This document shows, in pieces, positions 1 to 9,470 of a stretch of DNA of 64,000 nt (positions are counted from its first letter, which is position 1; the number at the start of each line of letters is the position of its first letter). Source of the stretch: Rhipicephalus microplus (lineage: Eukaryota > Arthropoda > Arachnida > Ixodida > Ixodidae). Location of the stretch: the NCBI RefSeq assembly GCF_043290135.1, contig NW_027464589.1:8790001-8854000 (forward strand). Reading direction: 5' to 3'. The translations under genes and the position numbers were made by a program. The notes under the pieces were generated by a model. It had not been told where the DNA came from, searched no databases, and was given only the letters and a program-made list of their open reading frames with translations.

Positions 1-49
1 ATATAATTATTTATTCAATCAATCATTTAATCATTTGATTTCCTTTTGA

Positions 50-133
50 TCAGACTCTGGAACGGGGTTGGGACTTCGTCAAGCTCCTGAGCTTTTAGTC
101 CTGTGCTCCTCCTAATAGAAAGAAATCAATCAG

Positions 134-173
<40 letters not shown>

Positions 174-175
174 GC
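50..175 (+). repeat. LINE 3' end with (TTGA)n tail
   Basis: A short segment ending in about ten TTGA units (134-173). The text before it (a 'cctgagcttttagtcctgtgctcctcc' type string followed by a polyadenylation-like stretch) resembles the 3' untranslated ends of tick LINEs that finish in 4-bp repeats. No coding part is attached, so this would be a severely 5'-truncated copy. The assignment rests on resemblance only; a plain microsatellite is the alternative. Confidence 0.4.
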
Positions 176-565
176 TCATAAGTTCAGCTTCGTGCGTCAT
201 GTTGGATGCGTAGAACAAATCTGAGCTTTACTATTAGTTTTGTAATTGACTGGAATTCATTTGTTATTTGACTTTTGAAGACGCCTTAACAAACCGGTGA
301 AAGCCCCCCAACTGTTCTGCTGCACTTGCTTTTGGCCCAGCATGTGTTCTAGACTTAGTAAAATATTTCTGGCTTTTCTACAATGAGCGCCTTCCTAATT
401 TAATATTAAAATTAAAGTGTTCGTGGCGAGAATGCCGAGTAGTATTAGTGCAACTTCTCAGCATTAAGGACAAGATGACAAATTTGACGCATGGCAGCAG
501 TGAATTATGGCGCAACAATGCGAGCTGTGAATGTCTGCAAAAAGACTATACCTTGTACGCTGTTT

Positions 566-975
566 GCGCAGACATGCAAATGCGCTAAAGTGTCTTTTAA
601 ATATAGCTTATTCAGAAAAATACCCCACGAAACGCTGCACTTGAAAAAATAGGCTTAATTAAAGCAATTTGGTCTAATGTTGAAGCTTCTGGAGTTCCCT
701 TTTTGCAGTAGACTTTCTTTCATGCAGTATTTTGAGCGCCTGATCTATGTCATTTATATGCATCAAGACACTTTAGCGCAGACATGCAAGTGCGCTAAAG
801 TGTCTTTTAAAGATAGCTTATTCAGAAAAATACCCCACGAAACGCTGCACTTGAAAAAATAGGCTTTATTAAAGCAATTTGGTTTAATGTTCAAGCTTCT
901 GGAGTTACCTTTTTGCAGTAGACTTTCTTTCACGCAGTATTTTGAGCGCCTGATCTATGCCATTTATATGCAGCA
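566..975. repeat. Tandem duplication, 210-bp unit
   Basis: 566-775 and 776-about 975 are two head-to-tail copies with only scattered differences, for example gcaaatgcgc against gcaagtgcgc and ggcttaatt against ggctttatt. The offset is constant at 210 bp. No coding function is evident; the short ORFs here come from the repeated sequence. Confidence 0.85.
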
Positions 976-1046
976 TCAGCCGTAGAGATAGCTGAATTGC
1001 CGCAGCAAGTCCAAGCGACACATGTCAGAGCAAAATGTTTCTTTGG

Positions 1047-1722
1047 TCAAACCGTATCATCCAGCCTAGTAGTCACGCAGCAGGAACGCGGGACCACACC
1101 AATACGTTCCGCAAAACATTTCTCCGTGCCCTTCACTACCTCGAAAAAAGAAACAGAAGGCAGCGTCAAACTGGCAAAAAGGCAGCCTTCCATATCATTA
1201 GACTGAAGCATGGCTAAAGTTTGGTGGGAACCTGACAATTCCCGATCGGCACTCCTTAAAAATGGCTCACAGATGCAATCCGCTGGCCTAATTTCAAGAA
1301 ATCGCTGTGCGATGCATCTCGCAAAGCAGTACATAGCATTTTCTTCCACGATGTCAAGGAGGTTGTCACCTGAGTACTCACTTGGGAAAATCGTTTCTGT
1401 TATCACAGCCTGTTCAGCTCGAGGCTCACCAAAAGACAGACGTGCAAGTAGGTGTGAATCCACCACTACGCAACTGCCGCGCGATGGCAGAATTGGGGGC
1501 TTCCCAACGAAAACGTGTTTCAACGCAGCAATAAATTGAAACACATTAGGATGCTCATTGAAGTCATGCCTCTGCCTCAAAGTGCCGAATAGATTCTCCA
1601 GCGAGTCTTGCTGGAGGCGACGAGTCAGGAGGCAAGTATGAAGGTTTTCCCACAGCATAAGGACAGCCTGAATGGTGACTAGCCAGCCACGAATACTGTG
1701 CGCCTGTCGAGGGCTGTCAAAT
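1047..1722 (-). pseudogene. P-element/THAP9-type transposase, C-terminal fragment
   Basis: On the minus strand an open frame of about 225 codons contains the sequence LQQDSLENLFGTLRQRHDFN followed by NEHPNVFQF. This matches the conserved C-terminal block of P-element and THAP9 transposases (a glutamine-aspartate-x-leucine-glutamate segment, then a glycine-x-arginine and an asn-x-his-pro). The preceding stretch, with WLVTIQAVLMLW, also fits the family, where a conserved helix precedes this block. An in-frame stop lies just upstream of 1722, so the THAP DNA-binding and catalytic regions are absent here. A second fragment of the same class lies at 5150-5660 in the same orientation and could be the upstream part of one broken gene. 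Confidence 0.7.
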
Positions 1723-1816
1723 CTTCAGCCTGATATATATTTGATTACCTCTCGTAAAAAAGCCATGTGCTCGGAGGTGGCACTTAGAGCACAATTCGTT
1801 TTACGAAGTGTCTAGT

Positions 1817-1866
1817 GTTACGTCTAGACGTAACAATAGAAGCCTTAAAGTTACGTCCAGACGTAA
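1817..1866. repeat. Palindromic TTACGTC motif pair
   Basis: GTTACGTCTAGACGTAAC at 1817-1834 is a perfect 18-bp palindrome, and a nearly identical copy follows at 1850-1866. A third half-copy (GTTACGTCCAG) lies near 1875-1885. Function unknown. The motif recurs more loosely at 4200-4270 and 4960-5020, so it may be a subterminal repeat of a DNA transposon or a binding-site cluster. Confidence 0.7.
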
Positions 1867-1929
1867 AAAGAAGACGTAGAGTTACGTCCAGCGTGACAAC
1901 AATACAAAACCGGCTTGTTAAACCCACCA

Positions 1930-2035
1930 AACCAGTCGGCAGCAGTGGCATGGTGAGCTAACGCAGCACGTGCAGAATAGTGCGGTCGTTGGTTCAAGCC
2001 ATACTAGAAATTTTTCATTCATTTTTTGCGCAAGT
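1930..2035 (+). repeat. Possible tRNA-derived SINE head
   Basis: GGTGAGCTAACGCAGCACG resembles a polymerase III A box and TGGTTCAAGCCATAC resembles a B box. Spacing is about 35-40 bp, followed by T-rich sequence. This is the layout of a degraded tRNA-like SINE. The stretch 2036-2370 holds no convincing ORF; it has two loose repeats of a ccnacagaaaa...gtggcc string. Confidence 0.45.
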
Positions 2036-2370
2036 ATTTTTTAAACAGTGCAGCATTATTGTTCCAAGAGCGTCGCTTATGTATATATATTTTTCCCTAC
2101 AGAAAATAGCCTTCGTGGCCGCGGCGAACGCGTAAAACCGCGTTGCTACAGCGCCGTGCAGTTCTGCTGTAGCAAAATAGTGAGCGTTAGCGACGAAAGC
2201 GCACCGCGAGATTATCCCAGCATGAGCGCTATTGGGAGCTTTTCCTGTAGAGTCTGTGTATTAACTCTAGGAGTCATAGAGTTTCCCACAGAAAACTCTG
2301 TGGCCTCAGCGACAATTCGTTTTGTGTTCTGAGTTGATTTTTTTTTTTCATTTTTTACCATTACACACCT

Positions 2371-2398
2371 AAATATATATATATATATATATATATAT
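2371..2398. repeat. (TA)n microsatellite, left of Gypsy-G
   Basis: About 14 TA units end exactly where the Gypsy-G integrase fragment starts. A longer (TA)n run lies immediately after the Gypsy-G LTR. Confidence 0.95.
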
Positions 2399-2399
2399 T

Positions 2400-3041
2400 G
2401 TGCTCGCTGAAGTTTTACAGGCCTCTGACACAATCCATAAGACCACCTCGGCATATCATCCGCAAACCAATGGTCTTACTGAGCGTTTTCATAGAACTTT
2501 GTCAGACATGATCTCTATGTATGTCCAACCCGATCACAAGAACTGGGACACAATACTACCTTTCGTCACGTTTGCCTATAACACTGCCATACAACGCACT
2601 ACAAGTTACAGCCCGTTTTTTCTTGTGTATGGCCGTGCACCATCTTTTGTTCTAGACACCAGCTTTTTGTCCACGCCTTCTGTCCCATCTGCGTCCCTTC
2701 CGGAAGAATTCGCTGCCCGTGTCAACCACTGCCGCACAATCGCCCGCGCCAACACCTCTACCATTCAGGCCCAGCGAAAAGTTCGTTGTGATGCGACACG
2801 TCGAGTTGTGTCATTCTACCCAGGCGACGAAGTGCTCCTCTGGACACCTGTTCGCACACCCGGCCTCTGTGAAAAATTCATTCACAGATACCTGGGTCCT
2901 TACACCGTGCTTGAACGAACATCGGCCGTAAATTATCGCGTCGCGCCGGTTACTTCGGCTTCTGATCGCCGTCGTCGCGGGACCGAGATCGTCCATGTGT
3001 CTCGCCTGAAACCTTATATCCAGCGCTCATACACTTACTAA
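2400..3041 (+). pseudogene. Gypsy-G integrase, C-terminal half
   Basis: The 213-codon frame carries the integrase block SAYHPQTNGLTERFHRTL, whose Glu is the third acidic residue of the D,D-35-E site. It then has the family-typical YSPFFLVYGR segment and a C-terminal GPY/F-like module (LGPYTVLERTS), ending at a genuine stop 28 bp before the polypurine tract. The two catalytic Asp residues and the zinc-binding domain would lie upstream and are gone, so it cannot be an active integrase. The initial ATG is incidental. Confidence 0.85.
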
Positions 3042-3082
3042 ATGAACGTCTTGCAGACCGCTTTCGTGTAGGGGGGAAATAG

Positions 3083-3241
3083 TGTGAGCGCTGATTGTGT
3101 TGCTCATCATTTTCACTTTCACCTGCGCATACAAAGCACCGTGATCATCATCATCGTAGCGGCTCGCTGCTTGTTCGGTTGCTGGCTCGCGCGTCTGGGT
3201 TGACAATAAAACGGTCGCTCCTTCGTACCTGACGTCGTCTC

Positions 3242-3244
<3 letters not shown>
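3083..3244 (+). repeat. Gypsy-G 3' LTR
   Basis: A 162-bp LTR beginning TGTGAG and ending CTCACA, a 6-bp inverted repeat with the canonical TG...CA ends. It lies directly after a polypurine tract and carries an AATAAA signal at 3205-3210. No partner LTR is present in the window. Confidence 0.75.

Positions 3245-3314
<70 letters not shown>
3245..3314. repeat. (AT)n microsatellite, right of Gypsy-G
   Basis: About 35 uninterrupted AT units directly abut the LTR. Confidence 0.97.
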
Positions 3315-3316
<2 letters not shown>

Positions 3317-4560
3317 AGTCAGATGGATGTCTTTTTGTCGATCAACAACAACCGCAATCTAAATTATTCTATATTTCAAGTGTACGTGTCATCCATCTAC
3401 TGTCTGATGTGACGCGATCGCGCTGTGGTCAATACAGGCCTAAAACAAGCTATCGATGCTTAATATCAATGCAAAATAAATTAGAGATTCTGAAATATTG
3501 CAAACTACGTGATCAACCAAGAATTATTCACGATCATGTATCTAAAATTACAATGAATTCTTCCAAAATTGCAGCTTCACTTGTAGCCTAATATCGCAGC
3601 TACAGGCTGCAACAAGTGGCGATGCGCTACAAGTAGGCTGTGAGGGCCAACGTTTAGAGATACTTCCACAGAACACCTTTATAGATACTACATTGGCGTG
3701 GGCTGCGCCATTAAAATTATGCGGATGAGGTTTTCGGACGACGAAATATTTACATGTCACGACGCGGGACAGCTGTAACTACTGTTACCGTATGGGCGTA
3801 ACCCTAGTGAACGTTTTATACTTCAGAACTGGCACGCAAACCATACTTGCACCCAGTTGGAGAGCTGCTGTTTACCACTAACTGCGGTATGAGCTGGGCT
3901 CCATCATGATTGGTCCCCTTGTTGAACACTTTAAGGAAGCTAACGAAAAGGCAGCACCCGATACGGTAGAGTGGTACCGGCAACGTCTTCCAAAAAGCTC
4001 GTCAGCTAGTCTGTCTCAACAGAGCTGCTGATACGCGAAAAAGTCCGGCACAATAAACAACGCAGCTTTCAACACACAAGCGATTCCGGTAAATCGGTGA
4101 ATCCGAGCTTATGACCACTTCATTCGGCGAGCGGCAGTGCCAAACGTTACCGTAGCAGATGCAAACGTCACCGTGGGACCGTGGACGTAACACAAGCAGC
4201 GGCTGAAGTTAGCGTTACCTGGACGTAGCCCTATCCTTGGCTATAGTTACGGCTATACGTAACAATAGACAGTTATAGTTTAGTGTTAGCGTGATGGCGT
4301 AGGTTAAGGGAATGGCGTTACCGTGCAGCAAACGTTCATTGTGGGAAGCATCTTATTGTTTAGCGGGATAGCATTTACGCGATTTACGTGCCTTAGCTGG
4401 GATGGTGGCGCCACCTATTAGATGGTGATTAAGTTAAGCAGTGAAAATGAAAAGAAAACGATAATGTTTGCCTATGCCACCACGCGAAGCATTGTAAGAA
4501 GTTTATTTTAGTGAGAATAAAAGTAAATAAATATGAACCACTCACCAAACGCAAAAACAT
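3315..4560. other. No gene seen
   Basis: No conserved protein motif on either strand. Loose TTACG-type strings recur around 4200-4330. The short ORFs here have no recognisable features. Confidence 0.6.
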
Positions 4561-4769
4561 CTATGTTGCCGATTTGTTTATATCAATCTTGCAGTTAGGC
4601 CTAGACGCGTTCGAAATGGGAAGCTATGTAAAAAACTACGCCAACTTCTCCGTGATACTCGGTCATCGAAGCTAACTGTAGGCAAGCGAAGCCACTTGGA
4701 ACAGTCGTTTGCTGCGAACAAGGTGAATCTTTCAACAACTACGCCAAAATCACTTCGAAGTGGTCGCCC

Positions 4770-4930
4770 GAGAGCGCCGCCATGTTTACGTGCACTACGT
4801 ACACCTACGCTACCACGGTAACGTGAAATCTGAAAAATACCGCGCGTACTGGAAGCGGTACGGGTGACGTACGTATCTGCGCAAGCGCACTTCGGGTTGC
4901 GCATGCGCAGTGCGCATGCGCAACCCGGTC
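4770..4930 (-). promoter_or_regulatory. Promoter-like CpG palindrome and ATGGCGGCG start (minus strand)
   Basis: 4893-4927 is a near-perfect 35-bp palindrome built from two copies of TGCGCATGCGCA, the form of an NRF1 (alpha-Pal) site. About 110 bp downstream on the minus strand lies AACATGGCGGCGCTC, which fits a YY1-type site overlapping a start codon. The frame it opens reads MAALSGDHFEVILA and then stops, so if it is a first exon a splice would be needed. This is motif-level inference only; it may be a remnant host promoter. Confidence 0.35.
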
Positions 4931-5149
4931 AGCCTGGTATACTATAACTCTCTAATAACGCTGGCTATAGTTACGTACATTACGATTGCGGTGCTTACAG
5001 TTACGTCTGGATGTTACCCTAGCCACACCGTTCATTTTAACGGGAGAAGTGGCGGTGGCAACTTTGCTATAGAGGCAGTCAAGTAGCTTGTCCACCTGTT
5101 CTATGAAAGCTGAAGTTCATGCTGTTGAAATGTCCTGAAGTGGGCCGGA

Positions 5150-5660
5150 GCACTCGTATAGTTCACAAATATAGGCCTATTTCACAATTTTTGTGCCAAA
5201 GAAAAGCCTGTGAGAGGCTAGAAGGTTATTTAATGTGTCTGAGAAGAAATAAACTTTCTGCCTGCTCACTTCAAAATACAGATTTTCTGGTGTGGCTGGC
5301 AATTCATCAAATATCTTATTACTTGACCTCTTATCACTCACCACGGCTTTGACATGCAGCTTGCATTCTGAAAGCTGCTCTATGAAGGTTAGTAGCAGTC
5401 TCCGATCTTTTCCGTACGCAGAGCCGTTTTGGCAACAGCGAACGCCACAGGCATCGCCCACAATCACGAGATTCCAGGAAGGAGTGCTACAAACGCTACG
5501 TGTGCCACCGGTGTTGTCCTCTCTAAACCATCGTCTGAAAATCCAATACCTGCATCATTCCTGTGTCATCACACTGTAAACTTGGTCTCACTGACAATTC
5601 ATCAAACGTAATTAAGCATTCCCGATCTTCTACTGGCCAATTTCTTGCTGCGTGTTTAAG
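5150..5660 (-). pseudogene. P-type transposase central domain, degraded
   Basis: In shifting minus-strand frames one reads LITFDELSVRPSL, then a VAHVAFVAL-like segment, then LLLTFIEQLSECKLHVKAVV and DELPATPENLYFEVSRQKVY. The order and spacing match the catalytic core of P-element/THAP9-type transposases (FDEMxxR, then a TxDG-like region, then a P-x-N-P-x-F and DxPHLLK block). The expected DGxSxN core reads SDKRSSNKIF and the expected DxxHLxKxxRN reads SDTLNNLLASHR, so key residues are altered. At least two frameshifts and stops interrupt it. It may belong with the C-terminal piece at 1047-1722. Confidence 0.55.
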
Positions 5661-5699
5661 AATGTTCAATACATTATGAATATTTTTGGCATTGATTGA

Positions 5700-5748
5700 A
5701 TAGTTGATTGATTGATATGTGGGGTTTATCGTTCCGAAACCATCATAG
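5700..5748 (-). repeat. SINE 3' end, left half of a split SINE
   Basis: Contains the tail (gattgattgat) and the ATATGTGGGGTTTA string of the tRNA-SINE seen complete at 13623-13853, cut off where the Gypsy-C LTR begins. The remainder of the SINE resumes at 10577. Confidence 0.75.
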
Positions 5749-5873
5749 TGTTACGATGGGGCGTGTTTATTCAAGAATGAATGGAGAATGGTAGCCCTGC
5801 CGACACCGAGCTGCTTCCAAAGAGACCACTTCGTTCTCTTCCTTCCTTCACACGTTGCCACTTCAGCGTAACA
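5749..5873 (-). repeat. Gypsy-C 3' LTR
   Basis: A 125-bp LTR, TGTTACG...TAACA, about 90% identical by eye to 10449-10576. Confidence 0.85.
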
Positions 5874-5889
5874 CTACCCCTTTCCCAGA

Positions 5890-6310
5890 AGCCCCCCTGG
5901 GCGAGCATCAGACTCGAGAATGAAAGAGTTTTAGGCGGGCGATGTCAGCAAGCTGCGTCTGCCTCGAACGGTAGCCGCGAGATACGAGACGAGCGATTGA
6001 CTATGTCACATCACTTAGGCGATCGAGGATGACAAAAGGAGCGGTGTAACGAGCCAGGAACTTCTGGTACAGGCTAAGCTTGTGAAAGGGTGTCCACAGC
6101 CATACTTTTTCCCCCTTTTCGTACGACAAATTCATGTGCCGTGAATCTAAGGCGAACTGGCAGTGGTCTTGGGATGCCAACGTACGGAGCTGAGCTGGGC
6201 GACGTGCTTCATCTGCGCGGCAGAAAGTGTGGTCAATGAAGGAGTCCTCATGAGCATGAAAAGGCAGAATGGTGTCAAGAAAGTGGCGTGGTGGTCTGAC
6301 ATGGACTGTA
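5890..6310 (-). pseudogene. Gypsy-C integrase C-terminal module
   Basis: A minus-strand frame reads HMNLSYEKGEKVWLWTPF and then a KFLARYTAPFVILDRLSDV segment, the GPY/F-type C-terminal integrase module (here APF in place of GPY). It is followed by an IARLK-like end before the polypurine tract. Broken by stops. Confidence 0.6.
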
Positions 6311-6311
6311 G

Positions 6312-6683
6312 CTATGTCAGGTCGGAGATGGACTGTAAATAAAATGGGCTGTAGCCAGGAGTTTCAAGTTTTCCTATGTTGGAAGAGATGTCATTCCAGG
6401 TATTGTGGCCGGAGTCAACGTACATCGAAAGCATGTTAGTAAATCTTTTCTTAGTGTGCTCTACTAGACCATTTGTCTGCGGGTGATATGGGGTCGAGTG
6501 GCGAAACTGGCAAGCACAAATACACAAGAGTTCTTCTACAACATCGGCTAAGAATTGTCGACCACGATCACTCAGAATAATCCGAGGTGGTCCAGTCGCA
6601 GTACCACAGAAGAGGGGAAGAAACCTTCGTACATCGATGGCCGTGGCTGTTGGTAGCGCGTTGGTTTCCACATAACGTGTCAT
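6312..6683 (-). pseudogene. Gypsy-C integrase catalytic core
   Basis: The 123-codon frame contains LSDRGRQFLADVVEELL, which holds the second catalytic Asp. It then has YHPQTNGLVEHTKKRF, where the usual third acidic residue Glu is followed by H-T-K, and GYSPFYL. The first Asp is not in this frame. Upstream pieces with the zinc-binding domain follow at 6705-7059, one frameshift away. Confidence 0.75.
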
Positions 6684-6704
6684 GTGGTCGACGCAGAATA
6701 TAAT

Positions 6705-7059
6705 CTAACAGTTGGTTTTTGACGAGCGCGGAAATAGACCGAGAAGATCCACTTCAACCCTTTCGAAAGGAGAGGTCGAGGGGCGGAGGAGAGCTACCGG
6801 GGTAGTACTTGGTCGCTTGAATTGCTGGCATTTATTACAACTGGCCACATACTTTTCTGTATTTCGCTGCATGGTAGGACAGTAGAATCGAGCCAGCAGG
6901 CGGTGGTATATTTTGGTGAACCCCAAGTGCCCCACTGATGCGTCGTCGTGCATACCACGGAGTACGTGTGTTCTGATTCTTGGGGACCACTAAAATAAGG
7001 CGGGATCCATCAACCACGTAATTTTTTATAAAGCAAGTCATCTCGGACGAAAAAGTCAT
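6705..7059 (-). pseudogene. Gypsy-C integrase zinc-binding domain
   Basis: MHDDASVGHLGFTKIYHRLL with CNKCQQFK forms the HHCC zinc-binding domain typical of Gypsy integrases. It ends with DLLGLFPRSSKTNC, where the first catalytic Asp region (VDLLGPF in relatives) is expected. Two frames cover this domain. Confidence 0.75.
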
Positions 7060-7085
7060 GGCTACCGATCGGTTGAACGGCTAAG

Positions 7086-7607
7086 TCAGATATCATCCAA
7101 GCTACGGTCGTTACTCTGTTCTTGCCGGAAGGTGGTCAGGTCAGGAAAGGCAGTATCGTCGATGGCAGTTAGAAAACTGTAAAAATTATCGGCGTCACAT
7201 AGAGTGGTTGGTAAGGAGAGCCTCGAGAAAAAGTAGACGTCTGCATGACGGCGGCCACTCTTGAAGCATATTGTAAAGTTCAATTCCTGCAAACGTAGCG
7301 CCCATCGCGCGAGGCGACTAGAAGCGCCACGGAGACCAACCAACCAACATAGTGAATGGTGGTCAGTCATGATCGTGAAGTGACGCGCGTAGAGATATGG
7401 CCGAAACTTATGCACAGCAAAAACCACAGCAAGGCACTCTTGTTCAGTGACAGTGTAATGCTTCTTGGCCTTCCTTAACGAAAGATTGGCGTAGGCGATG
7501 ACATTCTCGGCTTCATCAAAGCTCTGGATGAGCGCGGCGCCGAGACCGATGCCACTCGCGTCAGTGTGCACTTCTGTCGTGGCAGGTGGGTCGAAATGGC
7601 TCAGCAT
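7086..7607 (-). pseudogene. Gypsy-C RNase H domain
   Basis: A 173-codon open frame has EVHTDASGIGLGAAL (catalytic Asp), TVTEQECLAVVFAVHKFRPY (catalytic Glu) and FTIMTDHHSLCWL (third Asp). It is the best-preserved part of Gypsy-C. It continues into the RH-integrase connector, with RHADVYFFSRL in place of the usual NxDALSR. Confidence 0.85.
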
Positions 7608-7639
7608 GGGTCCAGGCGTGAAAAGGAATTTAAGTTCAC

Positions 7640-8618
7640 GAAACGAGGAATCACACTGCGCTGTCTAGATAAAATCCTTATCTTTGCACAGCAGTGAAGT
7701 CGAAGGGTAGGTAGTATAAGCAAATTAAGGCACAAATCAGCAGAAGTAGGATTAGAGGCCCAGAAAACTCCTCAGTTTACGTTGTCACTGCGATTGTTTG
7801 AAACAGCTAACTGCAGCAACCTTCTGAGGGTCTGGGCGTACACCAAGTTTGCCTAAAAGATTAACAAGTAAAAGTGCTCCTCGCTGACCGAAGTGGCATT
7901 TCTTGGAGTTCAGGTTAAAAGCAGCTTGTTCTAAGCATGTTAAAACAACGGCAATTCAATGATTGTGTTCACCAAAAGTGCGTCCAAAAATGACGATGTC
8001 GTCGAGGTAACAAAAAACAAATCTCCCATTTGAGATTACGCAGTACAGTGTCCATAAAACATTTGAAATGTCGCAGGGGCGTTGCACAAACCAAACGGCA
8101 TGACATTGAATTCAAACAAGCCGACATGACAAAAGTGGTTTTCTCTTTGTCGACGGATTGCATAGGCACCTGTCAATAACCCGATCGGAGGTCCACGCAT
8201 GAGAAGTAAGATGACAAATGGAGACAGTCGATAACATCGTCTATACGGGAAAGCGGATCTTTTTTGTCACCGAATCCAGACGCCGGTAGTCGACGCAAAA
8301 CCTCCAGGATCCGTCTTTTTCATTCACTGGGATGACCGGCGCAGCTCATGGGCTAGTAGAGTCTTGAATGACGCCCTTACTCAACATGTCATCGACCTGT
8401 TCGGCGATCACCTTGCGGTCCGGCGCAGACACACGGTATGGTTTCTGCCTTATGGGATGCGCGGACCTCGTGTCAATCCTCTGGCGAGGCTGCGTATAGA
8501 AAACACGAACTTTGGTAGCGTCTTTAGCGTCCTGGATGAAATCAAACAAAGAAGCATGCCTGCTAAGGACGCTGACCAGGGCTTGACGTTTCTCAGAGGG
8601 TAGTGCCATGTTAATCAT
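7640..8618 (-). pseudogene. Gypsy-C reverse transcriptase
   Basis: The N-terminal frame (8346-8618) has RQKPYRVSAPDRKVIAEQVD and MLSKGVIQDSTSP, the Gypsy RT entry motifs. A CYLDDIVIFG-type active site is visible on the minus strand near 7997-8014, so the catalytic Asp pair is intact. Repeated frameshifts separate the fingers, palm and thumb, so no full-length product is possible. Confidence 0.75.
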
Positions 8619-9210
8619 GTTCGAAAACGCCGAAGAGCCTTGAGGGACACCAGGGCTAGTCTCATGCGCACGGGACTTGTTCGAGGTGTCATTTCTTTAG
8701 GCGTCAATATTAAGGCTTGCATCCGCTTCAAACGAGGCAAGTCACCTACCTCTTGGAAGCACAACAGACTGGTTAAATAAATTTGACACCCAGAATGTAC
8801 TGGTTCCATTGGCCACAGAGAAAACACAGCGAGGCACGAGCACCCCCTTCTTTGCAACAGTTGAAGGCATCGGCTCAACAATACGAATACATTGTTGTGG
8901 GCACTAGCAACTGTAAACTGAACACTGGATAACGAACGAGGCGGTATGACGGAATCTTCACAGACGGCAACGGTGTGCGAACAAGTTGCAGGTTGGTCAA
9001 CAACAAAAGTAGAGACAAAAAATTGGCCCAGTATCTGCATGTAATCTGCAGATATTGTCGAAAGACGATAGTCTTGCGTGTGGAGAGAGTAAACAAGACA
9101 TTTATTTGATGTTCTGCGCAAGAAAATCGGTTAATGGCACTTTGGAGGCGCTGCATTAGAGTGCCTTGAGCGTGCAGCGGAGGCGAACGAGCGCATAAAA
9201 TCAAGTCACA
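8619..9210 (-). pseudogene. Gypsy-C protease-RT linker region
   Basis: The minus-strand frame contains CEDSVIPPRSLSSVQF and a downstream PVHSGCQIYLTSLL segment. These match the connector between protease and RT in related Gypsy pol proteins (compare VTIPPHSFA in Gypsy-B). The protease itself (DTGA) is absent. The same segment is found in Gypsy-D at 14440-14875. Confidence 0.6.
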
Positions 9211-9470
9211 CAGAGGCATAAGCACCGTCTGGCAGTTCTCTTAGAAAACAAAGCAGGAAGCTCTGAGACGGGTGTGCGCGCCTTTCTCAGAGGTGATAAG
9301 GTGTAGAACGCGAGGCGATGAGTATGTGCCACTACCGTCTCGTTTTCGCAAAGCGTTGGAAACACTCGCCTTTCCGTGCAAGCGTTGCATGGTCAGCGCA
9401 GTGTGATAAGCGCTACGGTCATTAAAATTACTTATGTATGCCTTTTCTAGTAAAAGGCATTATAAGTAAT
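9211..9470. repeat. Repeat R, copy 1 (truncated)
   Basis: Closely matches 14876-15125 in Gypsy-D and more loosely 23508-23765. Shared strings include GGTGATAAGGTGTAGAACGC and GCAAAGCGTTGGAAA. Copy 1 stops at 9470 in a perfect hairpin, while copies 2 and 3 continue another 230-250 bp. The family is not one I can name. Confidence 0.75.
9427..9470. repeat. Hairpin at the broken end of repeat R
   Basis: ATTACTTAT plus ATGCCTTTT pairs with AAAAGGCAT plus ATAAGTAAT around the loop CTAGT. The first arm is normal R sequence; the second arm replaces what R has in its other copies. Confidence 0.85.

Larger units (their letters stand above)
2399..3244 (+). mobile_element. Gypsy-G: 3' part of a Ty3/Gypsy retrotransposon
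   Basis: Contains the C-terminal half of integrase, a polypurine tract (AGGGGGGAAA, about 3070-3079) and one LTR at 3083-3244. Everything upstream of the middle of integrase is missing. The fragment is bounded on both sides by (TA)n runs, so the 5' loss may reflect recombination at the microsatellite rather than ordinary decay. Confidence 0.85.
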
